Assembly (NCBI GenBank): GCA_003008705.1
Contig: PDUO01000105.1
Span: 23,903 to 87,902 of the forward strand
Length of the DNA stretch: 64,000 nucleotides
Source: Pezicula radicicola
Lineage: Eukaryota; Ascomycota; Leotiomycetes; Helotiales; Dermateaceae
Direction: 5' to 3'
Position 1 is the stretch's first letter, and every line of letters starts with the position of its first letter. The translations under genes and the position numbers were made by a program. The notes beneath the pieces were generated by a model. That model searched no databases. It was not told the origin of the DNA and was given only the letters and a program-made list of their open reading frames with translations. Positions 1 through 11,640 of the stretch are shown one piece after another.

Positions 1-1010
1 AGCCCCTATATCTTATAACTACCTTATTCTACTACTACTAAAATTAAATCAACCTAGCCCTAGGTTAGTTAAGTAATAAGAGATAGATTATAATTTTAAA
101 TATTAATAGATAATTAAATTAGTCTATAGTTAGTTTATAGTTTAATTATTAATAACTTAGTTATTTATAGTTTAGTTATTTATTATTTAATTATTTATAA
201 CTTAGTAGTTTATAACTTAGTTATTTATTACTTAATTATTTATAACTTAGTAGTTTATAACTTAGTTACTTTTATTATTTAAATAATTATTTACTCTAAA
301 TATAATATTAATATAAACTTTATCCTTTATATATCTTTTCTTCTTTCTATATAATATAAACCTTTATATATATAAGTTTATTTAAATTATCTAAGCTTAA
401 AAGTAATAAATACTAAAACTATAAGAATTATTATATATAGTTTATTATTTCTTAATATTTATAACTTCTTATATAATCTTCTTTTTACTTATTTTTATAA
501 ACTAACCTAACTCTAAAATTAAACTAACCTAGTCTTTATATCTTATAATTATTTAATTTTATTATTATTAAAATTAAATTAACTTAGTCTTAGATTAGTA
601 AGGTAATAAGAGATTGAATAATAGAATAATATTATTTTAATATTTTTATTCTAATTTATAACTTTTATTAGTTTATAATTTTTAATATTTTTAAATTATT
701 ATTATAATTTATTTTTTTAGTTTTAAAATATTATTTTAATTTATTTTATAAAGTTATTAAATAAAGTAATTAAAAGTAATTTTAATAATCTATTTATTAT
801 TATCTCTTTTATAAGTATATATTTAATATTAATTTTATTTTTTTCTTATAAATCTTAAATATAATAATATAAGATATTAATATACTTTAATTATTCTATA
901 AGATATAAGTTCTTAGTTAGAGTAATTATACTTTAGTTATCTCTTTAAGTATTTATAGTTTAATAGTTCTTAGTAATATATCTATTAAACTCTAAATTAT
1001 AAAGAATCTT
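1..1010. repeat. AT-saturated RIP-type block with degenerate direct repeats
   Basis: The first kilobase is almost entirely A and T and has no coding-like frame. Positions 1-86 and 531-615 are diverged copies of one sequence (shared cores such as tatcttataa, aaaattaaat and taataagaga), so the block probably contains a duplicated element. It ends abruptly near 1010, where base composition returns to normal within about 20 bp. This is what RIP-mutated repeat DNA looks like in ascomycetes. The original element cannot be identified by eye. Confidence 0.75.
189..268. repeat. AT-rich tandem repeat, 45-bp period
   Basis: A 35-bp stretch at 189-223 recurs without change at 234-268, giving a 45-bp period. 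Shorter variants of the same ttatttatag/aacttag words extend upstream to about 130. It is a small minisatellite inside the AT-saturated block. Confidence 0.7.
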
Positions 1011-1013
1011 AAC

Positions 1014-1797
1014 GTGATACTTACGGGCCTAGGATCTAAGATCCTGCACGTCCGAGAAGGTTATATCAGCGACATCAACCTGCCTGAAATGCAATCAGAA
1101 GAGGCTAGGTTGCCCTTAGCACAAGTCTCTCGTCGGCCATTGGGCCGTCAGCTACATGATTTTATAGCTCCATTCACTTCGACGTCGAATCGCATAAGAA
1201 CAGAAGGTGCGGCTTTGGCAGCTCATCCTGTGATTTTGCGCAACGAAATGGCGCCTCGCTCAGTCGAAATTCATAGTCTAAAATTAGCTGATTTACCCAA
1301 TCCCTTTCTCGATCGCTGTCATGATCTCACAAACCCGCTGTCCTCGAGTGGAGCTGGCTTTGATTTCTCCTTCGATGCATTAATAAATTACCCAAGGTCA
1401 GCAACACTGTCCCAAAGGCTCGACCGATTATCAATTTTTTGGCTATAATCACTAAATTCTATCCTTAGTTATGACCCAGCAAATTTCATGGAGTTCATGG
1501 AAAATTCGGGGTATATCCTGGATCAATTCAATCACGGAAACATGCAACAAGCGGAGACAGGACTTGATTCACAGTTATTGCTGCCACAGACTGAAAGATG
1601 CAGGAGTCACAGGATGTCGCAAGAAAGCTATATACGGTCGAACAACTCAGACTCAGAAACAGTACAAAGAACGTCTCTATGCACCTTTTCTTGAAGATGC
1701 TCTGCGATTCTCTCCAAATCCGGTTGCTCGCTACGCAGCCCCAGGGCACGCTCCACCTCTCGTCTCTTATATCAAGCCGACCCCTTAATAGCAAATA
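1014..1797 (+). other. Unrecognised coding-like relic next to the AT block
   Basis: Immediately after the AT block there is an open frame of 144 codons (1014-1448), followed by overlapping partial frames to about 1790. Base composition is normal. One short phrase, DPANFMEFMENSGYI near 1472-1517, looks like protein-coding sequence. I recognise no family. It may be the end of a gene cut by the AT-rich repeat, or non-coding. The truncated transporter gene on the other strand stops at 1798, so this stretch may also mark a rearrangement junction. Confidence 0.25.
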
Positions 1798-2880
1798 TCA
1801 TACCCATGCCACACTGTTCCAAGACATGCAGAAGCAAACAGCGAAGAAGTAGATCATCACAATTACAATATAAGCCCCAGCATCTTTAGCAGCAGTTCCA
1901 CTGAAAGAACCGGAGGCTTTCGTGAAAATGCCAAGGTACATCATAGCAACGAAGATGCTAATAGATCCAATCAATAGTAGCTTTCGTCTACTAGCTCGAT
2001 CGATGATTAATCCAATGAATACACTTGTTGCGATGACCTTGATGATACTGTACATGCCGGTTACGACGAGGTTAACGCTTGTACCGGTGATTCCGAGGGA
2101 AGCGAATATCGAGGGGCTGTAGTAATTGATGGCATTCGCTCCAACCTATGTTTATTAGTTCGGTTATTCTAAACCTATTTATTATTCGGAGACTTACGAA
2201 ATTCTGTAATAATATGATAGCAACACCTAATAGGATGCGTGATCTATTCTTAGCCGAAGCCATTTCCTGGAGTATTCCCAAGACTCTACGACGTCGATTA
2301 GGGGAATATAATTCCAATTTATGTTTGGTCTGACTCTCTATAGTCTATACCTCCTAAGTTAAATAAGGATATGATTCAGGTAAGTTACGAATCTTGGGTA
2401 AGACCTTGAATCCTGCCTCGCGCCTTCCAGCCTTGATGAGCTACTATGACTTTCTAGTTAGAGGAGTATAGCAAAAACGAGCAGAGTCCTAGGTACAAGT
2501 TGGAAGCTAAAGGATATCTGCTATTGTCTGTCTTAATTGCCCGGTTCATGTCGACTAACTACGTAATTGATCTAGAAGCCAACAACTTAGAAGAGTTACA
2601 GCATGACTTCGAAAATTCTAATTAGTCTTCCTCGGATAGCTGGCGGGGAGTACTCTACAATGTAGACTGGGACGATGAGTGAAGACGCTCCAACTCCTAG
2701 CCCTGTGAAAACCCGACCGGCATAGATGAGACCCAATGTACCTGTTAAAGAAGTAAGTAAGCTGAGTATACCAAGTACCCGGTGAAAAGGTGAAAAGAAT
2801 AAACCTAAAGATGCTAATTGTATAATGATGCCTAGATTAAAAATGACACTATACATAATGAGTGTCTATTTTCAACCCTA
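1798..2880 (-). pseudogene. MFS sugar/quinate-type permease, truncated and broken
   Basis: This is a relic of a 12-helix major facilitator of the sugar-transporter family, most like fungal quinate permeases, which import quinate across the plasma membrane. The 5' fragment (2856-2596) carries the loop motif [13 protein letters not shown] followed by PPAIRGRL, diagnostic for this family. The 3' fragment carries INYYSPSIFASLG, a hydrophobic helix and the RASRRKLLL loop. A 52-bp GT-AG intron fits at 2146-2197. The frame is broken between 2317 and 2596, and the C-terminal helices after a CMSWNSVAWV segment are missing because a stop falls at 1798. The neighbouring quinate/shikimate dehydrogenase supports a role in quinate use. 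A general hexose transporter is the alternative. Confidence 0.72.
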
Positions 2881-3039
2881 CCGCTCCGTGCTATAATAGC
2901 ACAAGATAGCACCAAAAAAGCAGCCAGCTTGAAAGGCGCTTACAATGTTTGCTTTACGACGTTAAGTGAAGCCAACGCGCTTCCGGCTTGCTTGTCTAGC
3001 CCAAAGCGCTTTTTGAATGCGGGAAGGACGAGCGCACCT

Positions 3040-4020
3040 CTAATAACCATGACCCGTAACCCATCTATGCTTCTTTGCCAATGCAAGGTTCCTTGTCTGC
3101 CATGGACTGTAGCATATATCTAAGAACAAGCCTCGTGTACCCTGAAGTAGAGTCGTAAAAGTATCTCTTGCTTCTATCTCGGCCTGCGTAACAGCTTCGA
3201 AACCCGGGACTGTACCGACACCGTAGAAAGGAGGTTCGATATCAGCTACTTCTACTAGATAGCGAAGATGAACGATCACAGGAACGGTGAGCGATGCGCG
3301 CTGGTAACCTTCTGTGAAATCCTTCTTTAACGAGTTGAACTCGTCCATATCCCGGTGATGATGAAGATCTTTGTGGCGTTGAGCTCATTGCTAAGGGCGT
3401 GCACTGCTACTCTTGCCGCTCCTCTAGTACTAATAATGAAGTATGGTGCTTTGATGGCTCCTGATCCATGTGGTTTGACCAGGCCCTGTGATGCAGCATC
3501 TCTCGAGAGTGAGAGGAGAGAGCCTTGTACACCGATCCAGTCCGTATTGGTGCCCGTCAAAAGACCATTCTTAGACTTATATACATTGTTGCAAGCACCC
3601 AACAATTTCCCAACATCATCTATGCGATCTAGATGCTGTATAACGTTGATTTTGTGTGGAATTGTAACGATGGCGCCTCCGAAAGAAGGGTTATGCGCTA
3701 ATCGGACGAAGTCACTGAGATCTGGGTTGTTAAGTGCTAGGAGATGCCAATTTAGCCCAATGCTGGCCGTGACTTTGTTATGAATTTTGTTTGATACAGT
3801 ATACGAGAGATTGGTTCCGACAAATAAGAGCTGCTTTCCTTCGCCGGGGGGTTTACGTCGTTTAAGGCCATGGTTGAGATTTATGTGGGTGGTGGGGATG
3901 CTTTACCATAAGTTACGTATCATATCAATCTCTTCTAGTTCACTTACCGAACCTACAATATTTTCATCGTCACAAGCTTCCAGCAAGATTTTCATCTCCA
4001 AAAGCCAATATGTCTTCTAA
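3040..4020 (-). pseudogene. Quinate/shikimate 5-dehydrogenase-like relic
   Basis: Fragments in order match the shikimate/quinate dehydrogenase family, which oxidises quinate or shikimate with NAD(P). Near 3800 there is a substrate-binding stretch, NLSYTVSNKIHN, in the place of the family's SxS..H motif. Then comes FGGAIVTIPHKINVI, where the family lysine is kept, then GACNNVY and GTNTDWIGV, then the cofactor-domain end LFLDICYSPWQT. A one-base frame change lies near 3345, between the ITG and DMDEFNSL segments, and a stop interrupts the 5' part near 3905. The gene lies on the same strand as the permease relic at 1798-2880 and upstream of it, a pairing typical of fungal quinate utilisation clusters. 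I cannot tell quinate from shikimate specificity. Confidence 0.75.
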
Positions 4021-4107
4021 CATCTAGACAATCTTCTCTGACAATGCCTTTAAAGCCCCCGCAAACTTCTATAAGCCTTCTCCAGATGTCACACCTGTAG
4101 GGAATAT

Positions 4108-4575
4108 TTGCTGATCAGTCTGTACAAAGCGCACGCTCGAATCTTTAATGGCATATACAACTCAGGACAGGTTCCCTTGAACACGGAGGGGAAGGTTGTC
4201 GGTCCCACAATCGAAGAGCAAACAGTAAGTGTTCAACACTGGAGAGCTACATTTCGCCCGTTGCTATTCATTGACAAGTTTGCAGGAACAAGTGATCAAG
4301 AACCAGAAGCCAATCTTGGAAGCGGCTGGATCTAGTCTTGACTGAGTGTTAAGGATCAATATCTATCTTGTGGAGCCATCCGACTACAATAGCTTCAGTG
4401 AGTCTTACAACAATGTGAGTGCTTTTCCAACCACTATGCTTTGTGATCTTGTCAGTTTGGCTATATCGCTCTGTAGTTGACCCCGGATCCAAAGCCTCTA
4501 CAAGGGTGTATCTTTGTAAAGGCACTGCCGGCTTGGTCAAAGATAGAGATTAATCTCGTAGCAGCGGTAGTGTAA
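4108..4575 (+). pseudogene. RidA/YjgF (UK114) family protein, nonsense mutated
   Basis: RidA proteins are small trimeric enamine/imine deaminases of cytosol or mitochondria. Exon 1 gives SGQVPLNTEGKVVG and IEEQT. An intron of 61 bp (4225-4285) leads to ILEAAGSSLD and YLVEPSDYNSF. A second intron (about 4410-4455) leads to the C-terminal phrase KPLQGCIFVKALPAW, aligned with the family's Arg-Thr-Cys-ligand region. The expected Arg in that region is not seen. Breaks: an in-frame TGA follows SSLD near 4337, and the start region is unclear. The TGA would come from CGA rather than from a CpA change. It is divergent from the quinate dehydrogenase relic; stand-alone catabolic clusters often contain RidA genes. 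Confidence 0.7.
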
Positions 4576-6440
4576 TTTTCCAAATGGTATATTGTATATT
4601 TTAGTGATAGATTAGTATAGCCACTGTACTTGCAGTCTTAGGATTCATGAAACAAGTTGGTGGGTTGTATTGTTGAAAATCGAAGCTGCCCCCACAACTC
4701 GGTAGTGTATCGTCTGAGCATGAACCTGACCCCTCCACCTGAAATTCTCGTCCTGCTTGACCTCTACAAGGAGCTTCCCTCCTCCACCTTCTTTCCCACA
4801 GCGCGTACTTGCAGTTCTTCCAGAAAGCGTCTGGAGAAGCCATGGGTCCCCAACGCGTCCCGATTGTACATGGGTTAGTTGGTTGGTTGACCTTCATGAA
4901 AGAAGGTATGGGATGGGATATTTTGATGTCTGCTTCTGATCTAGATGATTTATTTTCTATTATTATTGTGTTATAGAGGCCTGGCCTTTCTATATGTCGA
5001 ATTCACAATTCTATGAGAGACCTATGTTAGATGCGCTATTCCTAATCGCTAAGGCTGCTCCTGCGTTGACTCTGCTCTAGTCGTGGAAATTAAGTACCTT
5101 ATAAGTAAAATTCTTTATCTCTAAAAATATGATACAACTTTTTATAAATTCCTAAATTGGACAATAAAAAGTAGACTTTTGCGGTGAATAGTATCATTCG
5201 TTTGAACGAGGCTTCACATCTCCTAACGGGGCTCCGGGGATAGTGTGCGAGTAGCTGGGAATTATAATACTCTCTGCGCATAAGAACCTAAAAAAGAACA
5301 AGACTTAATATAGTCCAAATCCAGTAACGCCTGCTCGTAAGCTACTCCTCCAAGTTAAAATATTCATACGTCAATAAGAGTCTACTTCTCATCGCTGATC
5401 ATCTCGCCCTGGTCTACAGGGTGATACTCCTTATACGACTCCTTTATTCCTAAAAACCTGGTTCCAACCCAATAATACAACTTCCTCACCCAGCTCAAAA
5501 TAGTAATAACACTTTTCAACTCCTTCTCCACCAACTCCTATGGCGGATTTTCAGCCACCGGATGTTGGTATCGCTAGGGTGTGGTGTACGGTATCCTGCC
5601 TTCATACGTCCAATAGTCGAATGGCGGGATAGGAGCAGGGCCTGCATTTATCGAATTACTTGCTGTAGGGGAGTTCTCCGTTGATAGCCTTTCGACTCTC
5701 AACTTTAATTAACTATATAATAGTCTATGGTTGTATTTATAATCTATAGTAGGTAAGAGAGCTTATATAACCTTTCTAAAGTATATCCTACTAAATTCTC
5801 TAATATACCTCCTCTCCGCGGCTCCCTCGAGGGAGAGAAGGTTAGGGTTGTATTAATATCTTTAATCTTATTCTAAATATTAAACTTCTGTAAGTATATA
5901 AATTCTTAGATAAGTTCTACAACCGCACCTTCCTACTAAAAGGCGGTCTGAACTTATGGTATTTTTGTATAGTAAATAGGATGCAAAAATACCACAAGTT
6001 CTACAACACAGGCACCATGCAACTAGTGCCTTCGTCACCATTTCCCCCATGAAAGGAATGAGTTTCCAGACGGCATAAGTCAGCCGCAACCAAGGGGTGT
6101 TGTCGTTAGGTAGAAGTAAACTTCGGCATCTTGATTGACACTGTATATCTGTCGATACAGATCATGATTCTCGGGTGAAATATGGGAGGGTTGATCGGGT
6201 GGTGAAATCATGAAATGGGGAAGCCTAAATAGCCTGAATAGCCTGAATTGCTAGGTGGGAACGCTTCTCCCGCCAACCCCCTCGAATCCCCTCTTTCTTA
6301 AATAATATTGATAAAGGTAGTCATCGTTCCAAGAACGTGGCTACCGGCACTTGCGACTTTGGATCGCGTAACTTCTATTGTTTTTATACAAGTCGTTTTT
6401 ATAAACATAGTAGAGATGCATATGTTTGTTCGCTTCCCCC
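4576..6440. other. Gene-poor stretch with one coding-like fragment
   Basis: I see no complete gene here. On the minus strand, roughly 5690-5340, a short frame with two TAG stops reads like decayed protein sequence (LKSVITILSWVRKLYYWVG, then GIKESYKEYHP). It may be part of a membrane protein, but I cannot assign it. The rest (4600-5050 and 5700-6430) has only short open frames of no known family, and AT content rises near 5700-5800. Confidence 0.35.
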
Positions 6441-6470
6441 TGTACTGTACTGTACTGTACTGTACTGTAC
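6441..6470. repeat. (TGTAC)6 microsatellite
   Basis: Six perfect copies of the pentamer TGTAC occupy 30 bp. The unit contains the self-complementary word GTAC, so both strands read almost alike. It lies in non-coding DNA about 400 bp upstream of the GH55 relic. Confidence 0.95.
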
Positions 6471-6881
6471 CTGCGCTATACAGTAAGCACTGTATCATTT
6501 CCTTCATAGTTCTATTAGGAAGCTGATTTAACAACTCGCCTGAATCGACCGTAACCATTAGCAAAAAAACTAAATAAGGCACAGTCTGCATGCTGTGCCG
6601 CAAGTGCTGCACTGCACGGCCCAGCTGGGCACTCACTGACTGCCGCGAGCGATGGCACTTTACATGACGGCATGGCATACAGTTGGGATAATGGTCATGG
6701 TAATTGTTTTAGTCCTTGCCCGAGAGTGCACCGTGCTCCATGACATACATAGGATTTAATCCCAGGGCCCGAAATATAAAGAACATGCGGTTGCTCGTCC
6801 AGAGACAGCCTCGCCTCAGAAAGGATCGGATGTTGGAGTTCCTCACAATCGACCCTTTCCGTTCCAATGCAGTGTCTAGAG

Positions 6882-8668
6882 ATGCTGAAGCTCTACTTCC
6901 TAACCTTGGCCATTGGCCTCGTCGCCGTACAAGCACGTACTTCGAACAGCTCAAATGCGACCTCCAGCGTTTCGATCCGTAGGATGCCTCAGCATACGGA
7001 TACTGCTGACTTGATGGCGAGTGTGGACTCTATTAGGTTATCCCAACGAGCCAAACCCAAGACGACAACAGCTGCTCCTGCCGCTGCTGCGACCAGTGCA
7101 ACTGCTGGAAACTTCACGCAGTACTCTAATGTATAATTTCCCCCCCCCGTTTCACCTTGTTGAAGCCTATGCAGAACACTAAGCTAATGTGAACCTTTCC
7201 TTCGGTTAGGTGTCGTCTGCTGATATTCAACAAGCTAGAGTACTGGTGGCCGCCGCCCACCAGTCCCAAGCCGCGTATAATGTATACCAGATCAACAATC
7301 CTCGCCGAAACACTAATGTTCCGAAGAACTCTAATGCTACTCGAGCTGCGAAGGAAAAGAGGGCTGAAGATACAGTACCTCAGCCAGTCCACTCCGACGA
7401 GGTGATGTAGGTAACCCCATTTCTACTTATCCATCTGCTCCAACTTCAATCTCCAGATTCTCTCAGGAATAGGTTCCTAGAGCAATGTTGTATCTGATAG
7501 ACTGTTCCATTTGCTAGAATTGTCGTTTACCTACGAAGACTTCGGTTACAGGGATGCCGTTAGGCTCTTGGGTAACATCGACGCTCAAGCTAGAGCAGCA
7601 CACGGAACTCTCGGCAAGCAATTTCCACCATATAATAACATGGGAGACTTGTATGAGATAAAGCACGGCAAGCTTCAATCACGTGGTAAGCTGGAAACTC
7701 GAACTAATAATGACCACTTCTGGATACCAAACATGGACCGTCTTGGGACTATATTATTTGGTGATGATAGTTCCTACGTAGTAAGTCTCCCTCAACCCTA
7801 AAGCATCTTTTCATCATGTCTTCTCAACGTCATTCCTAATGTGATGTACTGTATCCTTTTGAACATGATTCCCGAGACAACTGGCTACTTCTCCTTGACA
7901 TCATTCCTCCGACAACTCCCAAATTTCCTTGAACATCATTAACCAAGATGGTCTAACTCTCAACCTCTCAGGTATATAGAAGTGTTGCCCATTACGGTGC
8001 ATACGGCGATGGAACTACTGATGATACAGCAGCCATCAATCAAGCCATTGCAGATGGAAATCGCTGCGGCGAGGGTTGCCTTTTGTCCAGTGTCAAAGCT
8101 GCTATCATATACTTCCCACTTGGTAAGTCTGGATGGGAGAAAGTGATTTCAATGATACTAACTTCAAAAAGGGTCATATCGTATCACATCCCCAATTATT
8201 ATGTACTACAACACCCAGCTCGTGGGATACATTGTATATGAATTCTCCCGAATCCAAACCTCCGTAACCTGTCATAATGCCAGGGAAAGGATACAACACC
8301 TTGATTCCAACCGTTCTACAAATACCGTAACTGTCGCTCTCAAAGTTTAGAAAATATGTGCTAACATCATTATAAAGATGTAGGTTGATTTCAATGCCGA
8401 GAGATAAGTACTAATAGTGTCGAAGCCAACTGAGGGTTTTACAACTACGATTCAAGTCGATCCCAATTTTACCGGATTTAGAGTTATTACAAGTGATATA
8501 TACTTGTCTGGCGGACAGTCGGAGTGGTACATCAATCAGGTAAGGCCGTTTAGAGATCTCCTGATGGAATTATGCTCATGTAACATAGTCTAACTTCTAT
8601 CGGCAAATCCGAAATTTTAATATCAATATATCAGCCGTAACGTTAAGCGGTATCAACGGCATACACTG
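6882..8668 (+). pseudogene. GH55 exo-beta-1,3-glucanase, 5' part only
   Basis: GH55 enzymes are secreted and release glucose from beta-1,3-glucan. The start at 6882 gives a clean signal peptide (MLKLYFLTLAIGLVAVQA); an in-frame ATG at 6867 is less likely. After several short introns (one around 7135-7209) the diagnostic first-domain segment appears at about 7979-8122: HYGAYGDGTTDDTAAINQA followed by DGNRCGEGC and a Y-F-P motif. Further pieces include GSYRITSPIIMYYN and, at 8585-8668, NFYRQIRNFNINIS with GINGIHWV. Stops and frame breaks occur at about 8260-8450. The C-terminal half of the protein, normally another 400 or more residues with the second beta-helix and the catalytic region, is absent. 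The gene is therefore dead and truncated. The family call is firm. Confidence 0.82.
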
Positions 8669-8724
8669 GGTATAGTCAAGGTGACTTTAGAGGCGTCGAT
8701 GGATGTCTCGACCAGGAAGTCTTT

Positions 8725-9081
8725 ATGTTTAGCAAAGCAGTGGGCCATAGCCTTGAAGTCTGGCCGAAAATGGACAAGAATAGGAGGCCAGGGAGCAACT
8801 ACGCTTGCTACGTACAAAAACAAGTCATGGTGTATTTCTTATGGAAGTACACGACGCTGCAGGACGAATTAACAGATGACTCAGATGAAGAATTAGGAGA
8901 GAAAAGTCTGAAGCTGAAGGCGCTGGAAAGGTCGAAACCAGCGGTATTACGGATGAAAAAGGACATTTATGTTAGCAAGGGCCAATGTCTTGATTACAAG
9001 GTACTCCAAGAGCGAGTCAAGGAAATGACCGGCATTGATTTCAATACTGGTTTCCCCCCTACACAAGAACTAGCCCCATAG
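8725..9081 (+). CDS. Unrecognised 118-codon open frame after the GH55 breakpoint
   Basis: An open frame follows directly on the truncated GH55 gene. It encodes a charged protein with an acidic patch (DDSDEELGE), a lysine-rich middle and a C-terminal phrase ending GIDFNTGFPPTQELAP. The frame is open upstream to about 8690. I recognise no domain. It may be the tail of a longer gene brought here by the rearrangement that removed the 3' end of the glucanase gene. The next 170 bp are rich in tag codons and probably non-coding. Confidence 0.35.
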   Translation: MFSKAVGHSLEVWPKMDKNRRPGSNYACYVQKQVMVYFLWKYTTLQDELTDDSDEELGEKSLKLKALERSKPAVLRMKKDIYVSKGQCLDYKVLQERVKEMTGIDFNTGFPPTQELAP

Positions 9082-9370
9082 TAGAAGGGACGCGGCTAGC
9101 TGTAAGCCTGTAGATCTTGAGGCTATTGCGAAGAAGGACTAATAGCGCCGTCAGGAAAATCTGGTTAAGGTAGTTCAGGCACACGAGGCACTTACAGGTA
9201 CTCCGATACTGGAGGATGAAAGTTAGGTGGAGAAGAAGGTATAGGCGACGATGACGGCTGTTCCGGAAAGTAGTTGTCTAATTCTGTATATTCCTCCTTC
9301 TCCTCTTCCCTCTCTTCCCGATTTCGACTCGACTTCATTAACATCAAGCTACTACATACATATATACAGT

Positions 9371-10430
9371 ATGGTTTCGGATTCAGTATCCAGAACTACT
9401 AGCATTGCAGCATCACATCTGAAGAGAGAACACGTTCAAAACGAAGGGGACGACGACGAGAGTATTGCCTCGGTACTACGAGCCAAACGTCAACGCGTAA
9501 ACCCATACATCCTTCAACCCCGCGACAGCAACGTCCAACTCCTGGATAAATTACCTGCATCTAAAGCAATACCTCTCGCTTTCGCTGGCTACTTAGATAC
9601 GCCGCGCGAATTTGAGTATTCGGAGTCGGAAATCAAGATTCTCAAAGTTATTGGATCCGGAGACCATTCGGTGGTGTTCCGTATTCCTGCTAGAGGAAGG
9701 ACTTTTGTACTCAAAGTCGTAAGTATTTACACGTACATAAGATAGGTCTTACGTCTAACCCTTTACAACTAGTATAAATACAATAACAAAGCTATATCGG
9801 AACCCGGCACCCCTAAACCGAACATTTTCTTCGAGAGTGAATACAACGCGTATACTCGACTTTCCTCCCCGAGTGAGTCCCCAGTTACACCAATACCGAA
9901 GTAATATGGGTACATGAGGTTTACCAAACCTCCCCAGGTAAATAGGCCTGGGAGTATACCTCGGAAGCTGTTCAAGTCGACAACGTACCGACCCGCGGTA
10001 TATACTGATTTTCTCATGGATCGAGGGCACAACAAATCAATATAATATGACACTTGGAGGGATTATTTCTTGAATAAATCTAGAAACTGTATTCTTCGGG
10101 GTTTGGTTTTCGACGAGATTATAGGAGCTTAGTATATCTATAACAATAATATATCAAACTCCAACATCGCCCGATCTAGTCGAGAAGGTCTTAAAGCTCT
10201 CCACAAGCGGGGTGTCTTATACGGCGATGTAAAGAATCAACTTAATGCTATGTTCTTAGTCTTAGAAAGTTATGTTATTTGGATGGATTTCAGTATAGGT
10301 GAAATCAACATAAATATTAGCAATACTAGATTTACAAGGAAAGCACGTCAAGAAATCCGTGCCTAGAACTATTGCTTCAAGGCTAGCATTAGAGTACTAT
10401 AAGTATAAGAGTGTTGTCATTGTGGTTTAG
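9371..10430 (+). pseudogene. FTA2-type fungal kinase-like protein, decayed
   Basis: The likely start is the ATG at 9371. An upstream in-frame ATG at 9251 adds a Pro/Ser-rich stretch of doubtful value. A charged N-terminal region leads to EFEYSESEIKILKVIGSGDHS, then VVFRI and FVLKV, matching the glycine-rich loop and lysine of the FTA2 (Sim4 kinetochore subunit) kinase-like family, which is much expanded in fungal genomes. After an intron starting at about 9721, ESEYNAYTRL aligns with the helix that carries the conserved Glu. Near 10190-10300, LKALHKRGVLYGDVKN and VIWMDFSIG correspond to the catalytic loop and the magnesium loop. Several TAG/TAA codons interrupt the later part, and the 3' half is AT-rich. 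Such genes often lie in repeat-rich islands. A function is not implied. Confidence 0.6.
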
Positions 10431-11229
10431 CTGTTTTAGAGATATGGTAGAATAACAAAGTATACGTTTTTTGTGGTGGGACAGCTAGAAGAAGCACTAG
10501 TAGTGGATAGGACCTAAGCGGAGACAAGTGAGGTTCCTAAGGAGAGGGAGAGAGAGGGGCCGGAAAACGAGGGCTAGGACAAGTAGTAGAGGAGTTAGCA
10601 AAGGTTGTTGGCGCAGCGGTAGTCCCTTGCGTAGACGTCGGAGCAAGCACGGAACATTTTTAAGCAGGCCGCGGTAAGGTAGATAGGGGTCAACGGGTTG
10701 AACATCAGTAGTTACCGGTAGATTCCACTACTATATCCCAGTGGTATTGCCGAGAAGACTGGTTTGAAGAGAAGAGTAAGTTAGAAGAGAGTGAAGGTTG
10801 TGGGGACAATGCCGATAGGGAACGTACTAATGCACGAGGAGTATAACCGACGGTGGCGAGCGTTTCCCCCCAGTAAATAAATATCTCGGTGTTTAAATGC
10901 AGCATTGCCTTCCTCATACTCCGTAGCAACGTAGCAGTCTTCGCTACAAGAGTTATGGAACTATGGTAAATCGCCAACTTCCTTTGCGGGAAGAATAAGA
11001 GAAACTAGTACTAAGGCTACACGTGCAAACGAGGTCTAACGGATAATCGATTCGGAGCGTAGGGTTACCCTGATTATTAAGGGTTAACCCGTATAAGGAC
11101 CCAAGCCCGAGGATACACTGTAATCCTGCCAATTGTACCTATTTACTCCGAATATTAGGCGATGTCATCATGCCTAAGATCGAACATAGAAAGATCTCTG
11201 TTATAGGTAGGTACGATTTACCACTTAAA
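10431..11229. other. Decayed intergenic stretch, no assignable gene
   Basis: Many tag and taa codons occur in all frames. A short plus-strand frame near 10735-10960 looks like degraded coding sequence (WYCREDWFEEKSKLEESEG, then NARGV and a stop) but matches nothing I know. A minus-strand frame at 10705-10977 is equally unconvincing. No promoter, tRNA or repeat is evident. Confidence 0.4.
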
Positions 11230-11640
11230 TAATGTCATATTTTTTCCCCATCGGTGGTACGCTAGCCAAGACCCACTTGAAGTCATCACTTGAAATACAA
11301 TCAACGCCGTTGTATCAACACACGTTGCGTGATTGCACGGGGCCGCTGGCTCAGCCGTCTTCCTTCCCTGCTCCATATTGCTCAATAGATCGCTTCACCG
11401 CAATCACACGGCATTGCTGAGCCAGCATACCCTTAGCTAAATCGACGACCAGTGTACACATTTGTTGCTCCGTGCTCCTAACCTCCTCCTCGACTAGGCG
11501 GCATTGTTGCGCTTACAGATCCTCAACTAAATCGCCAACAAGGGTGGGTGTGGGAGTAGCTTCAAGAAGTTAGGAAACTTACTTAGCCTTGGTGGAGACT
11601 ATGGGCTGGATAGGTGTTCTAAATTCGTACGTATTCCAAA
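11230..11640 (-). pseudogene. Unrecognised relic with an internal protein repeat
   Basis: On the minus strand a frame with a few TAG/TAA stops reads like real protein. It contains two similar blocks, LVGDLVEDL-stop-AQQCRLVEEEVRSTEQQ and LVVDLAKGMLAQQCRVIAV, followed by a segment ending WVLASVPPMGKKYD. The blocks share the pattern LV-DL-x(n)-AQQCR, so a short duplicated, probably helical, unit is likely. I do not recognise the family. It sits downstream of the NACHT-ankyrin gene on the same strand and could be a separate gene or a transposon remnant. Confidence 0.35.

Noticed and set aside
4601..4897. Cys/Trp-containing minus-strand frame of 98 codons as a small secreted effector
   Set aside because: It has no signal peptide at its start, and an open frame on the other strand is equally likely. 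No motif supports either.
11040..11110. gggttaccc and gggttaaccc words as telomere repeats or an operator
   Set aside because: They are isolated short palindromic words without tandem structure or a gene next to them.
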